Assembly: GCA_910587325.1 (NCBI GenBank)
Contig: CAJUKB010000005.1
Span: 1 to 64,000 of the forward strand
Direction of reading: 5' to 3'
Length of the DNA: 64,000 nucleotides
From: an uncultured Bacilli bacterium
Lineage (GTDB): Bacteria > Bacillota_I > Bacilli_A > RF39 > UBA660
Shown here: in pieces, positions 1 through 7,587 of the stretch
Position numbering within the stretch: position 1 is the stretch's first letter
Layout of the letters: each line of letters begins with the position of its first letter
Made by a program: the position numbers and the translations under genes
Notes under the pieces: generated by a model
What the model saw: only the letters and a program-made list of their open reading frames with translations
Databases searched by the model: none
Told to the model about the DNA's origin: nothing

Positions 1-204
1 TTTTTTCACTACTATCATTACCTTTTTAGATAATTTTAGCATTTTTTCTTCTTTATTTTAATTTCGCAAGATGTCTAATAATTGTATAGTAGTAGAGGTA
101 GTAGTATGAAAACAAAAAGAAAAATAAATTTTAAATAAAGATAAGATTAAAAGTACTAGAATTTATTAATAACGTTTTAGAATATATCATTATTTCCAGT
201 ATAG
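1..204. other. Gene-free AT-rich stretch
   Basis: I see no convincing coding frame, RNA gene or clear terminator here. The sequence is low-complexity and AT-rich. Confidence 0.5.
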
Positions 205-348
205 TATTTAAATGGACATAAAAAAATTGCACCCTTGGCAATTCATTTATTAAACAATGAAGCAATTACAAAAGAATTAGTAGCAAACTTAAAAGAAATT
301 ACTTCAAAAGATCTATATCAATTTAGAATAAATCACTGTAAAGATTAA
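205..348 (+). pseudogene. C-terminal remnant of an unknown gene
   Basis: An open frame of 47 codons runs to a TAA stop and has protein-like composition (it contains NGHKKIAPLAIHLL and ends in INHCKD). It has no start codon or ribosome binding site, and an in-frame stop lies just upstream at 202-204. It looks like the tail of a decayed gene. Its stop overlaps the end of the convergent gene at 345-878. I do not recognise the family. Confidence 0.35.
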
Positions 349-878
349 TTTCTTTTTTTCTTTGTTTTACTTAAATTGAGAGGGTATAAATCTAAGCAAT
401 GTTCTCCTCCTTCAATACTTAGGTTGTAAAAATCAACCCCCCCTACGTTCATAATTTCATAAGAATAACTATTTTGCAATCTACTATACCAATCTTCATA
501 AGAAAGTATATCTGTTGGAAAATATTCTAAAAAGTCAGGAATAGATTTAATTTCTCTTTTCGTAACATATACTTTTTTAGTTTCTAAGTCTTCTATAAAA
601 GGATGATAGGTAATATAAAAATCACCTTTTTTTATCTTTGTTCCTGATAGATAACAAGAGAAATCTGTTTTTGCAGTTCTTTCTTTGATAATGGGATAAA
701 ATTCTATCCATTGCGATTGCAACAAATAAGAACTGGTATATTTCATTAATAATTCTTCGTAAAAACGATAAAATTCTGTTTCATTTCTAAAATGTTTTTC
801 TTTTAAGATCTTTACTATTTTTGTAGGCAAATGATCTTGATTAACTAAAATTTCCATTACATCATTTACATTAAACAT
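345..878 (-). CDS. Hypothetical protein, 177 aa
   Basis: This is an intact frame with an AGAGG ribosome binding site about seven bases before the ATG. The product is soluble-looking, with many aromatic and charged residues, a Lys/Arg-rich C-terminus and no membrane segment or signal peptide. I recognise no family. It lies downstream of the M29 aminopeptidase gene with a gap of about 38 bases, so the two may be co-transcribed. Its end overlaps a gene remnant on the other strand. Confidence 0.6.
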   Translation of the reverse strand: MFNVNDVMEILVNQDHLPTKIVKILKEKHFRNETEFYRFYEELLMKYTSSYLLQSQWIEFYPIIKERTAKTDFSCYLSGTKIKKGDFYITYHPFIEDLETKKVYVTKREIKSIPDFLEYFPTDILSYEDWYSRLQNSYSYEIMNVGGVDFYNLSIEGGEHCLDLYPLNLSKTKKKRN

Positions 879-916
879 TGTAAAACCTCTTCACTTTTCA
901 TAATCAACAATTATAT

Positions 917-2140
917 TTATAAATTAAATTTCCCATTTTTAAAGATTAATTTAGGACCTTCTTTCGTATCAGCTAAAATACTTAAGTCAGATGAACCTAT
1001 CATAAAATCAATATGACTAGTAGCATTCAAGTTTAGTCCTTTTTCTATTAACTCTTCTTCCGTATAATTTTTTGAGTCTTTAATAGAAGAAGCAAAAGCA
1101 TTTCCTAAAGCTAAATGAGGAGATGAATTTTCATCAAGTAAAGTATTACCTAAAGTTAAATTTGATTGACATATTGGCGTATCTTTATCTACTAAAGCTA
1201 CTTCTCCTAAATAACAGGCTTTCTCATCACTTTTAAAAATTTCTGCCAAAATTTTTCTACCTGTCCTAGCATAATAAGAAATCGCTTTTCCCTCTTTAAA
1301 TTCAATAAAGAATTTATCGATAAGCCCACCATTGTACATAAGAGGTTTTGTGCTATAAACAATACCATTTGTTTTTCTAAAATTTGGAGAAGTAAATTCT
1401 TCAAAACTAGGCATATTCACAAACATTTCTTTTTCTTGTTTACTCGCTGCACTATTCCATACACAATTTTCAGGAAGTTCAATGGTTAAATCTGTTCCTA
1501 AACTATTTTTATACCACATTTTTTTAATTTCTAATTGGGTTAATTTTTCTTGCGTAATGGCCAAATTGATCAAAGTTGTATTCCAACTTTCGATAGGATT
1601 TTTTGTATCTGCCATACAAAATTTTAAAATAGTAAAATATAGTTCTTCATAGGCACTTTCTAGATTTGGAAAAACATTTTTGGCCCAAATTTCATTAGGA
1701 AGAGCTGCAATGCACCACGGAATTTCATAGCATGTTTCCATTTTTCTAAAAATACTTCTTGTTTTTCTATTAATATACTCTGCTCTTGCAACTTTCTCTA
1801 CCTCCACATCATCTAAAACATGGGGAAATTCTGTTTTAAACATCAAAAAAGAAGCATTCTTTAAAGCATATTCATCCCATTTTCTTTTATCAAAATATTC
1901 GTCATGTTCTATTTTTTCTAACGAAATAGAATTTAATTTATCTCTTAATTCAAATATATCTTCTTCATCGATACCAATATCATTAACACCCATTTCTTTG
2001 GCTCTTCTAATTACTTTTTCTACAAACGCTCTATTGACTTTATCGAAATTAATAAACAATGATTTGGAATTATTAAAGTTAATACATTTTTTTAGCAATA
2101 GTTCAATATATTTATCTTCTAAAATTTCTAAATTTGTCAT
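917..2140 (-). CDS. pepS: M29-family metallo-aminopeptidase
   Basis: This is a cytoplasmic aminopeptidase that removes N-terminal residues from peptides using a two-metal centre. The length (407 aa) is normal for family M29 (AmpS/PepS/AmpT). Metal-ligand positions expected from the family are visible: Glu near 280, Glu near 313 in GEVALVD, His near 342 in SPHLALGNAF, and His376/Asp378 in TSHIDFMIGS. The conserved Tyr seven residues after the first His appears to be Phe here (HLALGNAF), which is an oddity. A good ribosome binding site (AGAGGAAAAG) precedes the ATG. The role is probably peptide scavenging in a peptide-fermenting cell. Confidence 0.9.
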   Translation of the reverse strand: MTNLEILEDKYIELLLKKCINFNNSKSLFINFDKVNRAFVEKVIRRAKEMGVNDIGIDEEDIFELRDKLNSISLEKIEHDEYFDKRKWDEYALKNASFLMFKTEFPHVLDDVEVEKVARAEYINRKTRSIFRKMETCYEIPWCIAALPNEIWAKNVFPNLESAYEELYFTILKFCMADTKNPIESWNTTLINLAITQEKLTQLEIKKMWYKNSLGTDLTIELPENCVWNSAASKQEKEMFVNMPSFEEFTSPNFRKTNGIVYSTKPLMYNGGLIDKFFIEFKEGKAISYYARTGRKILAEIFKSDEKACYLGEVALVDKDTPICQSNLTLGNTLLDENSSPHLALGNAFASSIKDSKNYTEEELIEKGLNLNATSHIDFMIGSSDLSILADTKEGPKLIFKNGKFNL

Positions 2141-2283
2141 ATCTTTTCCTCTTTCTTAGTTTAATATTATACTATACAAAATACAATTAGAGAAGAAAAA
2201 ATGATTGACAAAAAAATTATTTAGTAATAACTATCAACTAAAATAAGTATAGCATTATATATATATCAAAAAATATGCATTTA

Positions 2284-2312
2284 TTTAAACATTGAGCATA
2301 ATATGTTATAAT
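2284..2312 (+). promoter_or_regulatory. Sigma-A-type promoter
   Basis: A -35-like TTTAAA (2284-2289) and a perfect TATAAT (2307-2312) are separated by 17 bases. It faces the small broken frame at 2339 and the gene at 2448. Confidence 0.5.
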
Positions 2313-2338
2313 TTAATGTAGTTTTAGTTCTTAAAAAA

Positions 2339-2433
2339 ATGAGAGCTATATTTATTACTAATGACAATGAAGTTTTAAAAAAACGTTCATAAATGGTTTA
2401 AAAAACATAATGCTATATTATTAATAGATTAGA
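2339..2433 (+). pseudogene. Possible broken small ORF
   Basis: An ATG at 2339 opens a short frame (MRAIFITNDNEVLKK...) that stops at 2392. A shift to a neighbouring frame continues as VHKWFKKHNAILLID and stops shortly before the gene at 2448. The join of two plausible half-frames suggests a small decayed gene. The family is unknown, and it could equally be a leader region. Confidence 0.25.
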
Positions 2434-2447
2434 AGGAAGAAATATAT

Positions 2448-2867
2448 ATGTTAAGTTATGAAGGAATATTTTTTGAAGCAGATGTGGTTGATTTGATACA
2501 TTCGTTAGAAACAGAAAAATTAATCAGAGTTAATGATAAAATACATTGTACTTTTAAATACCATCCAAAAAATGATGAAATTTTTAATGATATAGTCGGA
2601 AAAACACTTGAAATATATCTAATAGGTTATGGTAATGATGGACAAAACAGTGGATTTGAAATATTATTACCAGATGAAAAAAAAAATTATTATATAAATT
2701 ATGATGAACAAAATCCTACAGTTTTAAAAAAAACTCATATTACTGTATCACTAGCTGAAGGAGCAAAAGCATCAAATACAAAAAATCTTAATTTTAAACC
2801 TTTAGAAAAACCTGTTAAGTTAATTGGACGATTTGGTTATTGGATTAAAGGGGAAAATGAGGAATAA
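2448..2867 (+). CDS. Hypothetical protein, 139 aa
   Basis: This is one of the few plus-strand genes. An AGAAGGAAG-type ribosome binding site precedes the ATG and a promoter lies at 2284-2312. The product is acidic, lacks a signal peptide or membrane segments, and contains a stretch of alternating hydrophobic residues (KTLEIYLIGYG) and a C-terminal LIGRFGYWIKGENEE. I recognise no family. It sits between the divergent aminopeptidase gene and two tRNA genes. Confidence 0.6.
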   Translation: MLSYEGIFFEADVVDLIHSLETEKLIRVNDKIHCTFKYHPKNDEIFNDIVGKTLEIYLIGYGNDGQNSGFEILLPDEKKNYYINYDEQNPTVLKKTHITVSLAEGAKASNTKNLNFKPLEKPVKLIGRFGYWIKGENEE

Positions 2868-3045
2868 CTCTCTTATGAACCTTATCCTAGGTAAAATAAG
2901 ATATTGCTTATACTATATGTTCTTTACAATTTGTAGTTTTTCTCTTATTGTTTTTTTCATTAAAAAAATGACTCCTTCCAAGTTTTAGAATATATTTTCA
3001 TTATATATTCTTTTTCCAACTTTTCAAAGCCATTTCAAACCTCAA

Positions 3046-3130
3046 TGGTGCGGGTAAAGGGACTTGAACCCCCATGGATTTCTCCGCTAGATCCTAAGTC
3101 TAGTGCGTCTACCAATTCCGCCATACCCGC
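3046..3130 (-). tRNA. tRNA-Leu (UAG)
   Basis: The minus strand folds as a class II cloverleaf. Acceptor GCGGGTA pairs with TACCCGC, the anticodon loop CTTAGGA gives anticodon UAG, there is a short variable arm, and the T-loop is GGTTCAAGTCC. The CCA end is encoded (3046-3048 on the complement). The anticodon reads CUA, hence leucine. Confidence 0.95.
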
Positions 3131-3138
3131 ATTTAAAA

Positions 3139-3215
3139 TGGTGGACCTCGTAGGACTCGAACCTACGACCGCCCGGTTATGAGCCGGATGCTCTAACCAA
3201 CTGAGCTAGAGGTCC
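3139..3215 (-). tRNA. tRNA-Ile2 (CAU), lysidine type, or tRNA-Met
   Basis: The cloverleaf has acceptor GGACCTC/GAGGTCC, anticodon loop CTCATAA (CAU), T-arm GTAGGTTCGAGTCCTAC and an encoded CCA. CAU could mean methionine. The GGACC acceptor and the CTCATAA loop resemble the minor isoleucine tRNA, whose C34 is converted to lysidine by TilS. I favour Ile2 but cannot exclude elongator Met. It is separated from tRNA-Leu by eight bases. Confidence 0.85.
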
Positions 3216-3286
3216 GCTGACTAATTAATAATATCATAATATTTTATGCCACGCAAGTAGTTTTGTGCAAAAAAAAGATAAGTAGA

Positions 3287-3706
3287 TTACTTACCTTGTA
3301 ACATATTTAATAAATCAATTTTAAATTTATCTTTAGAAGCGTTTGCTTTAGAAATCATAACTCCTTTATAAGTAGCAAGTTCAGACATATGTCCTTCTAG
3401 CAAAATCTCTTTAGGTGCAATAGAATCTAGCATAACAATTTCTTCTTTTTTATATACTGTATAAATTAATTTTACTTCCCCATGCACTTGGGCAAACATT
3501 TTATCACTTGGCAATTTTAATTCGTAAGTTTCTGTTCCTGCTTTTTTATTTTGTGAAACCATTTCTCCTACAAATTTACCATTTCTTAATGATGGATAAT
3601 AATCAAAATTTAATTTTTTGAATGCTAACGTATTGTATTTTTTTAAAGCTCTTTCTAATTTACGATACTCATTTTCATCAATATAGTCTAAAACATAACC
3701 TTTCAT
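3287..3706 (-). CDS. Hypothetical protein, 139 aa
   Basis: The frame is intact and has a strong GGGGGT ribosome binding site before the ATG. The product is a soluble, lysine-rich alpha/beta-looking protein with no signal peptide or membrane segment. Stretches such as GEVKLIYTVYKKEEIVMLD suggest beta strands. I recognise no family. It stands alone between the tRNAs and the Smr gene. Confidence 0.6.
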   Translation of the reverse strand: MKGYVLDYIDENEYRKLERALKKYNTLAFKKLNFDYYPSLRNGKFVGEMVSQNKKAGTETYELKLPSDKMFAQVHGEVKLIYTVYKKEEIVMLDSIAPKEILLEGHMSELATYKGVMISKANASKDKFKIDLLNMLQGK

Positions 3707-3821
3707 AACTTTACCCCCAATTTCTTTTTATGCATCTAGTATAGCACAAAACAGAAAAAATGTCAACTTGATGTATACTTCCCTTATTGCTTTGTGATTA
3801 TACCACGCATTTTTTCATTTG

Positions 3822-4076
3822 TCAAATATTTAATTCAACAATTGTTGCGCCTTGATTCCAATAATGTAAATGGTAGGTTTTTACTTCTTTCATTTGTTTT
3901 AAATAATAATGAACTTCCCGCTTTAAAATACCTTGTCCTTTTCCATGTACTATTACTATAACTGAATTACTTAATTTTATGTTATCCATTATAAATTCTT
4001 TTAATACTGTATAAATGATGTCTCTAGTTTCTCCATGGACATCAAGGTTTGGATATTGATTAAGCGGTAGTATCAT
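3822..4076 (-). CDS. Small Smr-domain protein
   Basis: This is a stand-alone Smr domain, the fold found at the C-terminus of MutS2 and in ribosome-rescue endonucleases. It shows the LDVHGETRD motif near the N-terminus and HGKGQGIL in the middle, the two nucleic-acid-binding signatures of the family. Length is about 84 aa. I chose the ATG at 4076; a GTG at 4088 is also possible. Either start overlaps the end of the upstream kinase gene, so translation is probably coupled. Nuclease activity on RNA or DNA is inferred only from the family. Confidence 0.85.
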   Translation of the reverse strand: MILPLNQYPNLDVHGETRDIIYTVLKEFIMDNIKLSNSVIVIVHGKGQGILKREVHYYLKQMKEVKTYHLHYWNQGATIVELNI

Positions 4077-5193
4077 TATGGTTATCACTTACTTCAGGGA
4101 TACTTCCAAATACTTGAGATACGATTTGCTCATCTGCTTTTTCTTCTTTTGGAATGGAACTCGAATTTACAATTTCTATTGGTTCTTGTGTTGACATAGT
4201 TGTTTGTTGTGGTTCTATAGAAGATTGAACTTCTACATTAGGCATTTCATCTTTAGGTTCTTCTACTTCTTCATTTGTTTTATTTAAAGGCCCAAATTTA
4301 CTCTCATAATATTTTATGATGTCACTTACTAAAGGGATAGAAAGTGTAGAACCAATTGTTTTTTTAGACATCGATTCAGCAATTGTAGCAAGGCGAATAG
4401 TCGTTTCCAAATCATAGCCATTTGTAATTCCATATCCTATCATAGCAACAAAAATATCTCTTGCTCCTGTTTTATCTACTATTTCGGTATTAATCGTTGC
4501 TAGAACTTTTATTTCGTTTTGCACTACATATATTGTACCTTTTCCTTCCATAGTAATGAGTAATGTAATATGCGGATATTTATCAACTATTTTTTTATAA
4601 ATATTGGTCATAGTAATAGGATTGTTATAATCTATTTTTACCCCTGTCATAGCCTCTGCTACTTCGCTTGAGGCTACAACATATTTGGCATATTTAAAGA
4701 AATCCAAAAGTCCATTATGAGGAGTCTTTGCATTCAATATCGTAACTGCATTATTATACTTATTAAAAGCATATACAGAGGCATTGTACTCATATCCATC
4801 TACAATTACACAATCCATACTTGTATCATAATCGTATTTTTTTATCGTAAAATCATTAATTGCTGTAGAAACAACGGTACGAGAATTATTTTGTTTATTT
4901 AAAAATATATAAGATGTTGGCGTTTTAATATCGTAATTGGTTTCCAAAAAGTTTGTTCTAACTCTGTTTTCTTCCATATTCTTTTTCATTGTGGTTCCGG
5001 TTTCGTCATAGCCAATCACACCAGAGATGTAAGATTCCATATTCCATTTACCAAGAGAGTACGCAATGATATTGGCTGCCCCTCCGCTACATGTAATCAT
5101 TTCTTTGGTAATGTTTTCGCTACCTTCTACTGGATAGCCATCCATCATAATATTAATATCATATACTAGTCGTCCAACACTTAATGTTTTCAT
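4060..5193 (-). CDS. PfkB-family carbohydrate kinase with C-terminal extension
   Basis: This is a ribokinase-type sugar kinase. The first signature is GGAANIIAYSLGKWN (about residues 33-47) and the second is near residue 245 before the ATP site. The second signature reads DKTGARDIF, whereas the family consensus is D-T-x-G-A-G-D; the catalytic Asp is kept but an anion-hole Gly is Arg. The kinase fold takes about 300 residues. The last 75 or so residues are acidic, Pro/Gln/Ser-rich and probably disordered, which is unusual. The substrate cannot be told from sequence. It is coupled to the Smr gene downstream. Confidence 0.8.
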   Translation of the reverse strand: MKTLSVGRLVYDINIMMDGYPVEGSENITKEMITCSGGAANIIAYSLGKWNMESYISGVIGYDETGTTMKKNMEENRVRTNFLETNYDIKTPTSYIFLNKQNNSRTVVSTAINDFTIKKYDYDTSMDCVIVDGYEYNASVYAFNKYNNAVTILNAKTPHNGLLDFFKYAKYVVASSEVAEAMTGVKIDYNNPITMTNIYKKIVDKYPHITLLITMEGKGTIYVVQNEIKVLATINTEIVDKTGARDIFVAMIGYGITNGYDLETTIRLATIAESMSKKTIGSTLSIPLVSDIIKYYESKFGPLNKTNEEVEEPKDEMPNVEVQSSIEPQQTTMSTQEPIEIVNSSSIPKEEKADEQIVSQVFGSIPEVSDNHNDTTA

Positions 5194-5442
5194 TTATTAT
5201 CACCCTATTCTGTTTAAAATTATACTATAAATACCGGAAGAAAAAAAGGTCTATATTTTCGGTTATGGTAAACCTAAAGAGTTCTTTTCTGTCCATACAT
5301 TCCTCTAAAATACTACCCTATTAAAATCTAAATTGTTTTCATCAATATAGAAATGCATACTGACATTTCTTCCCGTTTTATTAACTTAATACATTTTTTT
5401 CTATTTCTTTGCAAAAATTATAATTTTATTCTCATTAAAAAT

Positions 5443-5464
5443 AACCCAATACTCTGTTTGGGTT
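5443..5464 (-). terminator. Rho-independent terminator
   Basis: Perfect arms AACCCAA and TTGGGTT flank an eight-base loop, followed on the minus strand by ATTTTTA. It lies just after the stop of the zinc-ribbon gene at 5481. Confidence 0.75.
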
Positions 5465-5480
5465 AGATAAAATGGAATTT

Positions 5481-5837
5481 TCATTTAACTTTTTTATAAA
5501 CGCTTTCGCAAGTTTTGCAGGTAATTTTCAAGAAATAATTCTCTACTTTTCTCTCTAATATAGTAATTAAAGGTTCATTATCTTTTGGACAGCAAAACCT
5601 ATTTTTTATAATAATAAATTCATCCTTACAATTCTGACCTACTTTACTATCTATAAAATCCAATAATGCACTGCCCTTGTTACCACAGTGACATTTATAT
5701 TTTAATTCTAAGCTGTCATAAGTTGCATAACATAAATACCCTATATTTTCATTACAATTATCGCAATACATCCATCCACCATAATTCGTTGCTAATCTCG
5801 TTCTCACTAATTCTTTACTTTTTAATGTTCTTGCCAT
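5481..5837 (-). CDS. Zinc-ribbon hypothetical protein, 118 aa
   Basis: This small cytoplasmic protein is rich in paired cysteines: CDNC near residue 26, CHCGN near 50, CCPKD near 84 and CKTC near 109. The pattern suggests two zinc ribbons. The family and role are unknown. The ATG at 5837 is chosen because AAAGGAG lies seven bases or so upstream; a TTG directly before it is less likely. A terminator follows at 5443-5464. Confidence 0.65.
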   Translation of the reverse strand: MARTLKSKELVRTRLATNYGGWMYCDNCNENIGYLCYATYDSLELKYKCHCGNKGSALLDFIDSKVGQNCKDEFIIIKNRFCCPKDNEPLITILERKVENYFLKITCKTCESVYKKVK

Positions 5838-5900
5838 CAATCTATCTCCTTTAACAATTGACTTGTATTTTTAAATATTTATCTGCAATCATTTTTATAA

Positions 5901-6190
5901 TTATCTAAAACTTGCAATAGTGTATTTTCCACTTTTATTGTTAAAAGTTGCTTCTAATCTTTGACCATTTTTATCCGGCCAAATATAACTTACAGATGAT
6001 AACTTACTCTCTATTGCACCTTATACTCCACCAATTTTTTTCACTAATTCTTTATAAGTAAAGGAATCATTCTTTAATATTTTTTCATTTCTGCTGATGT
6101 TGGTAATTGTACATTATCATTTTTTATAGATTCCTTATCAATTGTAGCTTGCAAACTATCATCATCTCTTGTAGATTTTAAAGCTATTCA
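5901..6190 (-). pseudogene. Decayed DUF3862/BLIP-like small secreted protein
   Basis: The minus strand encodes recognisable pieces in different frames: TRDDDSLQATIDKESIK, then SFTYKELVKKIGGV, then a stop, then SYIWPDKNGQRLEATF and a C-terminal YTIASFR. The order (Y-x-E-L-V-x-x-I-G-G, then W-x-D-x-x-G ... A-T-F) matches the small domain seen in DUF3862/BLIP-like lipoproteins. At least one frameshift and one in-frame stop break the gene, and no N-terminal signal sequence is left. Confidence 0.6.
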
Positions 6191-6246
6191 ATTTTTAGCA
6201 TTTAATTTCCATTACCTATTATTATACTTTCTATTCAATATTTAAT

Positions 6247-6675
6247 TTAATTTTTCTTGTTTTTTGCCTTTGTTTTTGACATGTAGGTGGCTGATACCAT
6301 TAGCATTCCAAAAGTTCCGAATAAAAAACCAAAATAAATAATAGCCATAGGAGATGTGGATTTTATTCCTTCAACATTTGCATATAACTTGTCATTAGAC
6401 AAAAGTGCTTTTACCGTTCTTCCTTTATAATATCCTGCGAGTCCATGAACATTTTGTAATTTATATTCTTTTCCATTATATTCTACTTTGACTTCATAAA
6501 ATGTTGTTCTATTTTGAGTATTTTTATTTACAACCTCTTTACTAGAAGTATCAGTAACAATTGCACTCACTTCTTCATATTGCACTTCTACTTTATTCAT
6601 TAAGAACCAAAAAACGACGGTTAAAATTGCACAAATTGCAGTAATTCCCCACATAATTACAACTTTATTTTTCAT
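6247..6675 (-). CDS. DUF3592-like membrane protein, 142 aa
   Basis: One membrane segment lies at about residues 8-26 and a second at about 105-128. Between them is a small beta domain with VEYNGKEYKLQNVHG and a YKGRTVKALLSNDKLYAN stretch, typical of DUF3592 proteins. The function of the family is unknown. I chose the ATG at 6675, with GAGGAG upstream, over the adjoining GTG. Confidence 0.6.
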   Translation of the reverse strand: MKNKVVIMWGITAICAILTVVFWFLMNKVEVQYEEVSAIVTDTSSKEVVNKNTQNRTTFYEVKVEYNGKEYKLQNVHGLAGYYKGRTVKALLSNDKLYANVEGIKSTSPMAIIYFGFLFGTFGMLMVSATYMSKTKAKNKKN

Positions 6676-6724
6676 CACTTTTTTCTCCTCTCTAGTTTCA
6701 ATTATATTACTCTTCGTTTCATTT

Positions 6725-6820
6725 TTAAAGGCAAAATTGAATATAAATAATCAAAGTATGAACAGGAAACAAAAGTAGAATCATAATTGTTCTTAAATTA
6801 TCTAAATAATGTTTTCTCAT
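6725..6820 (-). pseudogene. N-terminal stub of an acyltransferase-3 family gene
   Basis: An ATG opens a 31-codon frame beginning MRKHYLDNLRTIMILLLFPVH and then stops. This resembles the N-terminus of membrane acyltransferase family 3, which usually reads R-x-x-x-L-D-x-L-R with a histidine in the first membrane helix. The full protein should be over 300 residues. Only the first helix remains, so this is a relic. Confidence 0.55.
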
Positions 6821-6853
6821 AATTATCTCCAATTTAGGTTAACTTATAATTTG

Positions 6854-7066
6854 TTATTTATCTTGTTTTTTTATTAGTGAACCTATACATACCCCTAATA
6901 ACATTCCTATACTTAATCCAAAACACATACATATTAAAACATTATCAATGATATTACCAATTATTGTTCCTAACAATACTCCAAAACACATTCCTATGGA
7001 TAAACCTTCTGACATATAATTTTTTATTTCTTTATTATTTTTTTGTTTTTTATCACTATTTGTCAT
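6854..7066 (-). CDS. Small glycine-zipper membrane protein, 70 aa
   Basis: A charged Lys/Asn-rich N-terminus is followed by two hydrophobic helices with regularly spaced glycines (GLSIGMCFGVLLGTIIG and GLSIGMLLGVCIGSLI). The second helix repeats the first, suggesting internal duplication. Such proteins are common in Firmicutes and of unknown function. It ends with a short basic tail. Confidence 0.55.
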   Translation of the reverse strand: MTNSDKKQKNNKEIKNYMSEGLSIGMCFGVLLGTIIGNIIDNVLICMCFGLSIGMLLGVCIGSLIKKQDK

Positions 7067-7096
7067 TTCATTATCACACTCCTAAATAGTAATTTA

Positions 7097-7552
7097 TTAA
7101 TTTTTCTTATCTTTATTATAACTAATGATTCCTATAATTCCCATTATAATAAATACTATTGATAAAAGTAATGTCCATATCCACTTCATAACATTTTCAT
7201 TAGCATCTATTACAATTAAAACAAAAGTTCCAACTACAAGTAAACCAATTATTAATGTTTTTAAATGAAAACCTATATGAATTAGCATAAAAATAAGGGC
7301 AAGTCTACCAAATATATAATGTGATAACATCATTTTAAGTGACGAACTTATTTTGAAATTAAAAATTGATGAAGTAATAAGCCCTAAACCAATAGTAATA
7401 AAATAAACTACGAAAACCATTACATCTACAATATAAAGTACTTTAATTTGTCTTTTTACTTTTTTTAAATTTTTAGTAATATGTTTAATCCATTTGAAAT
7501 TTAAGATTATATGAATAATTAAAAAAAGAATGAAATAAATTTCATTCGCCAA
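7097..7552 (-). CDS. DUF4405-like membrane protein, probably N-terminally truncated
   Basis: This protein of about 150 residues has four or five membrane segments. It has the LIIHIILNFKWIK motif and a second histidine pair (LIHIGFHLK), like DUF4405 haem-binding membrane proteins linked to electron transfer. Family members usually have one more N-terminal helix. Here the frame begins only with a TTG and no ribosome binding site, right beside the left end of the IS91-like element. The gene may therefore have lost its start. Confidence 0.5.
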   Translation of the reverse strand: MANEIYFILFLIIHIILNFKWIKHITKNLKKVKRQIKVLYIVDVMVFVVYFITIGLGLITSSIFNFKISSSLKMMLSHYIFGRLALIFMLIHIGFHLKTLIIGLLVVGTFVLIVIDANENVMKWIWTLLLSIVFIIMGIIGIISYNKDKKN

Positions 7553-7587
7553 ACTCTATGAGTTTGTTTTTTTGATATAATAGAAAT

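Noticed and set aside
7528..7547. Perfect 9-base inverted repeat GAATGAAAT/ATTTCATTC as an IS end or operator
   Set aside because: It lies in the first codons of the DUF4405-like gene, so coding sequence accounts for it, and no matching copy is seen at the right end of the element.
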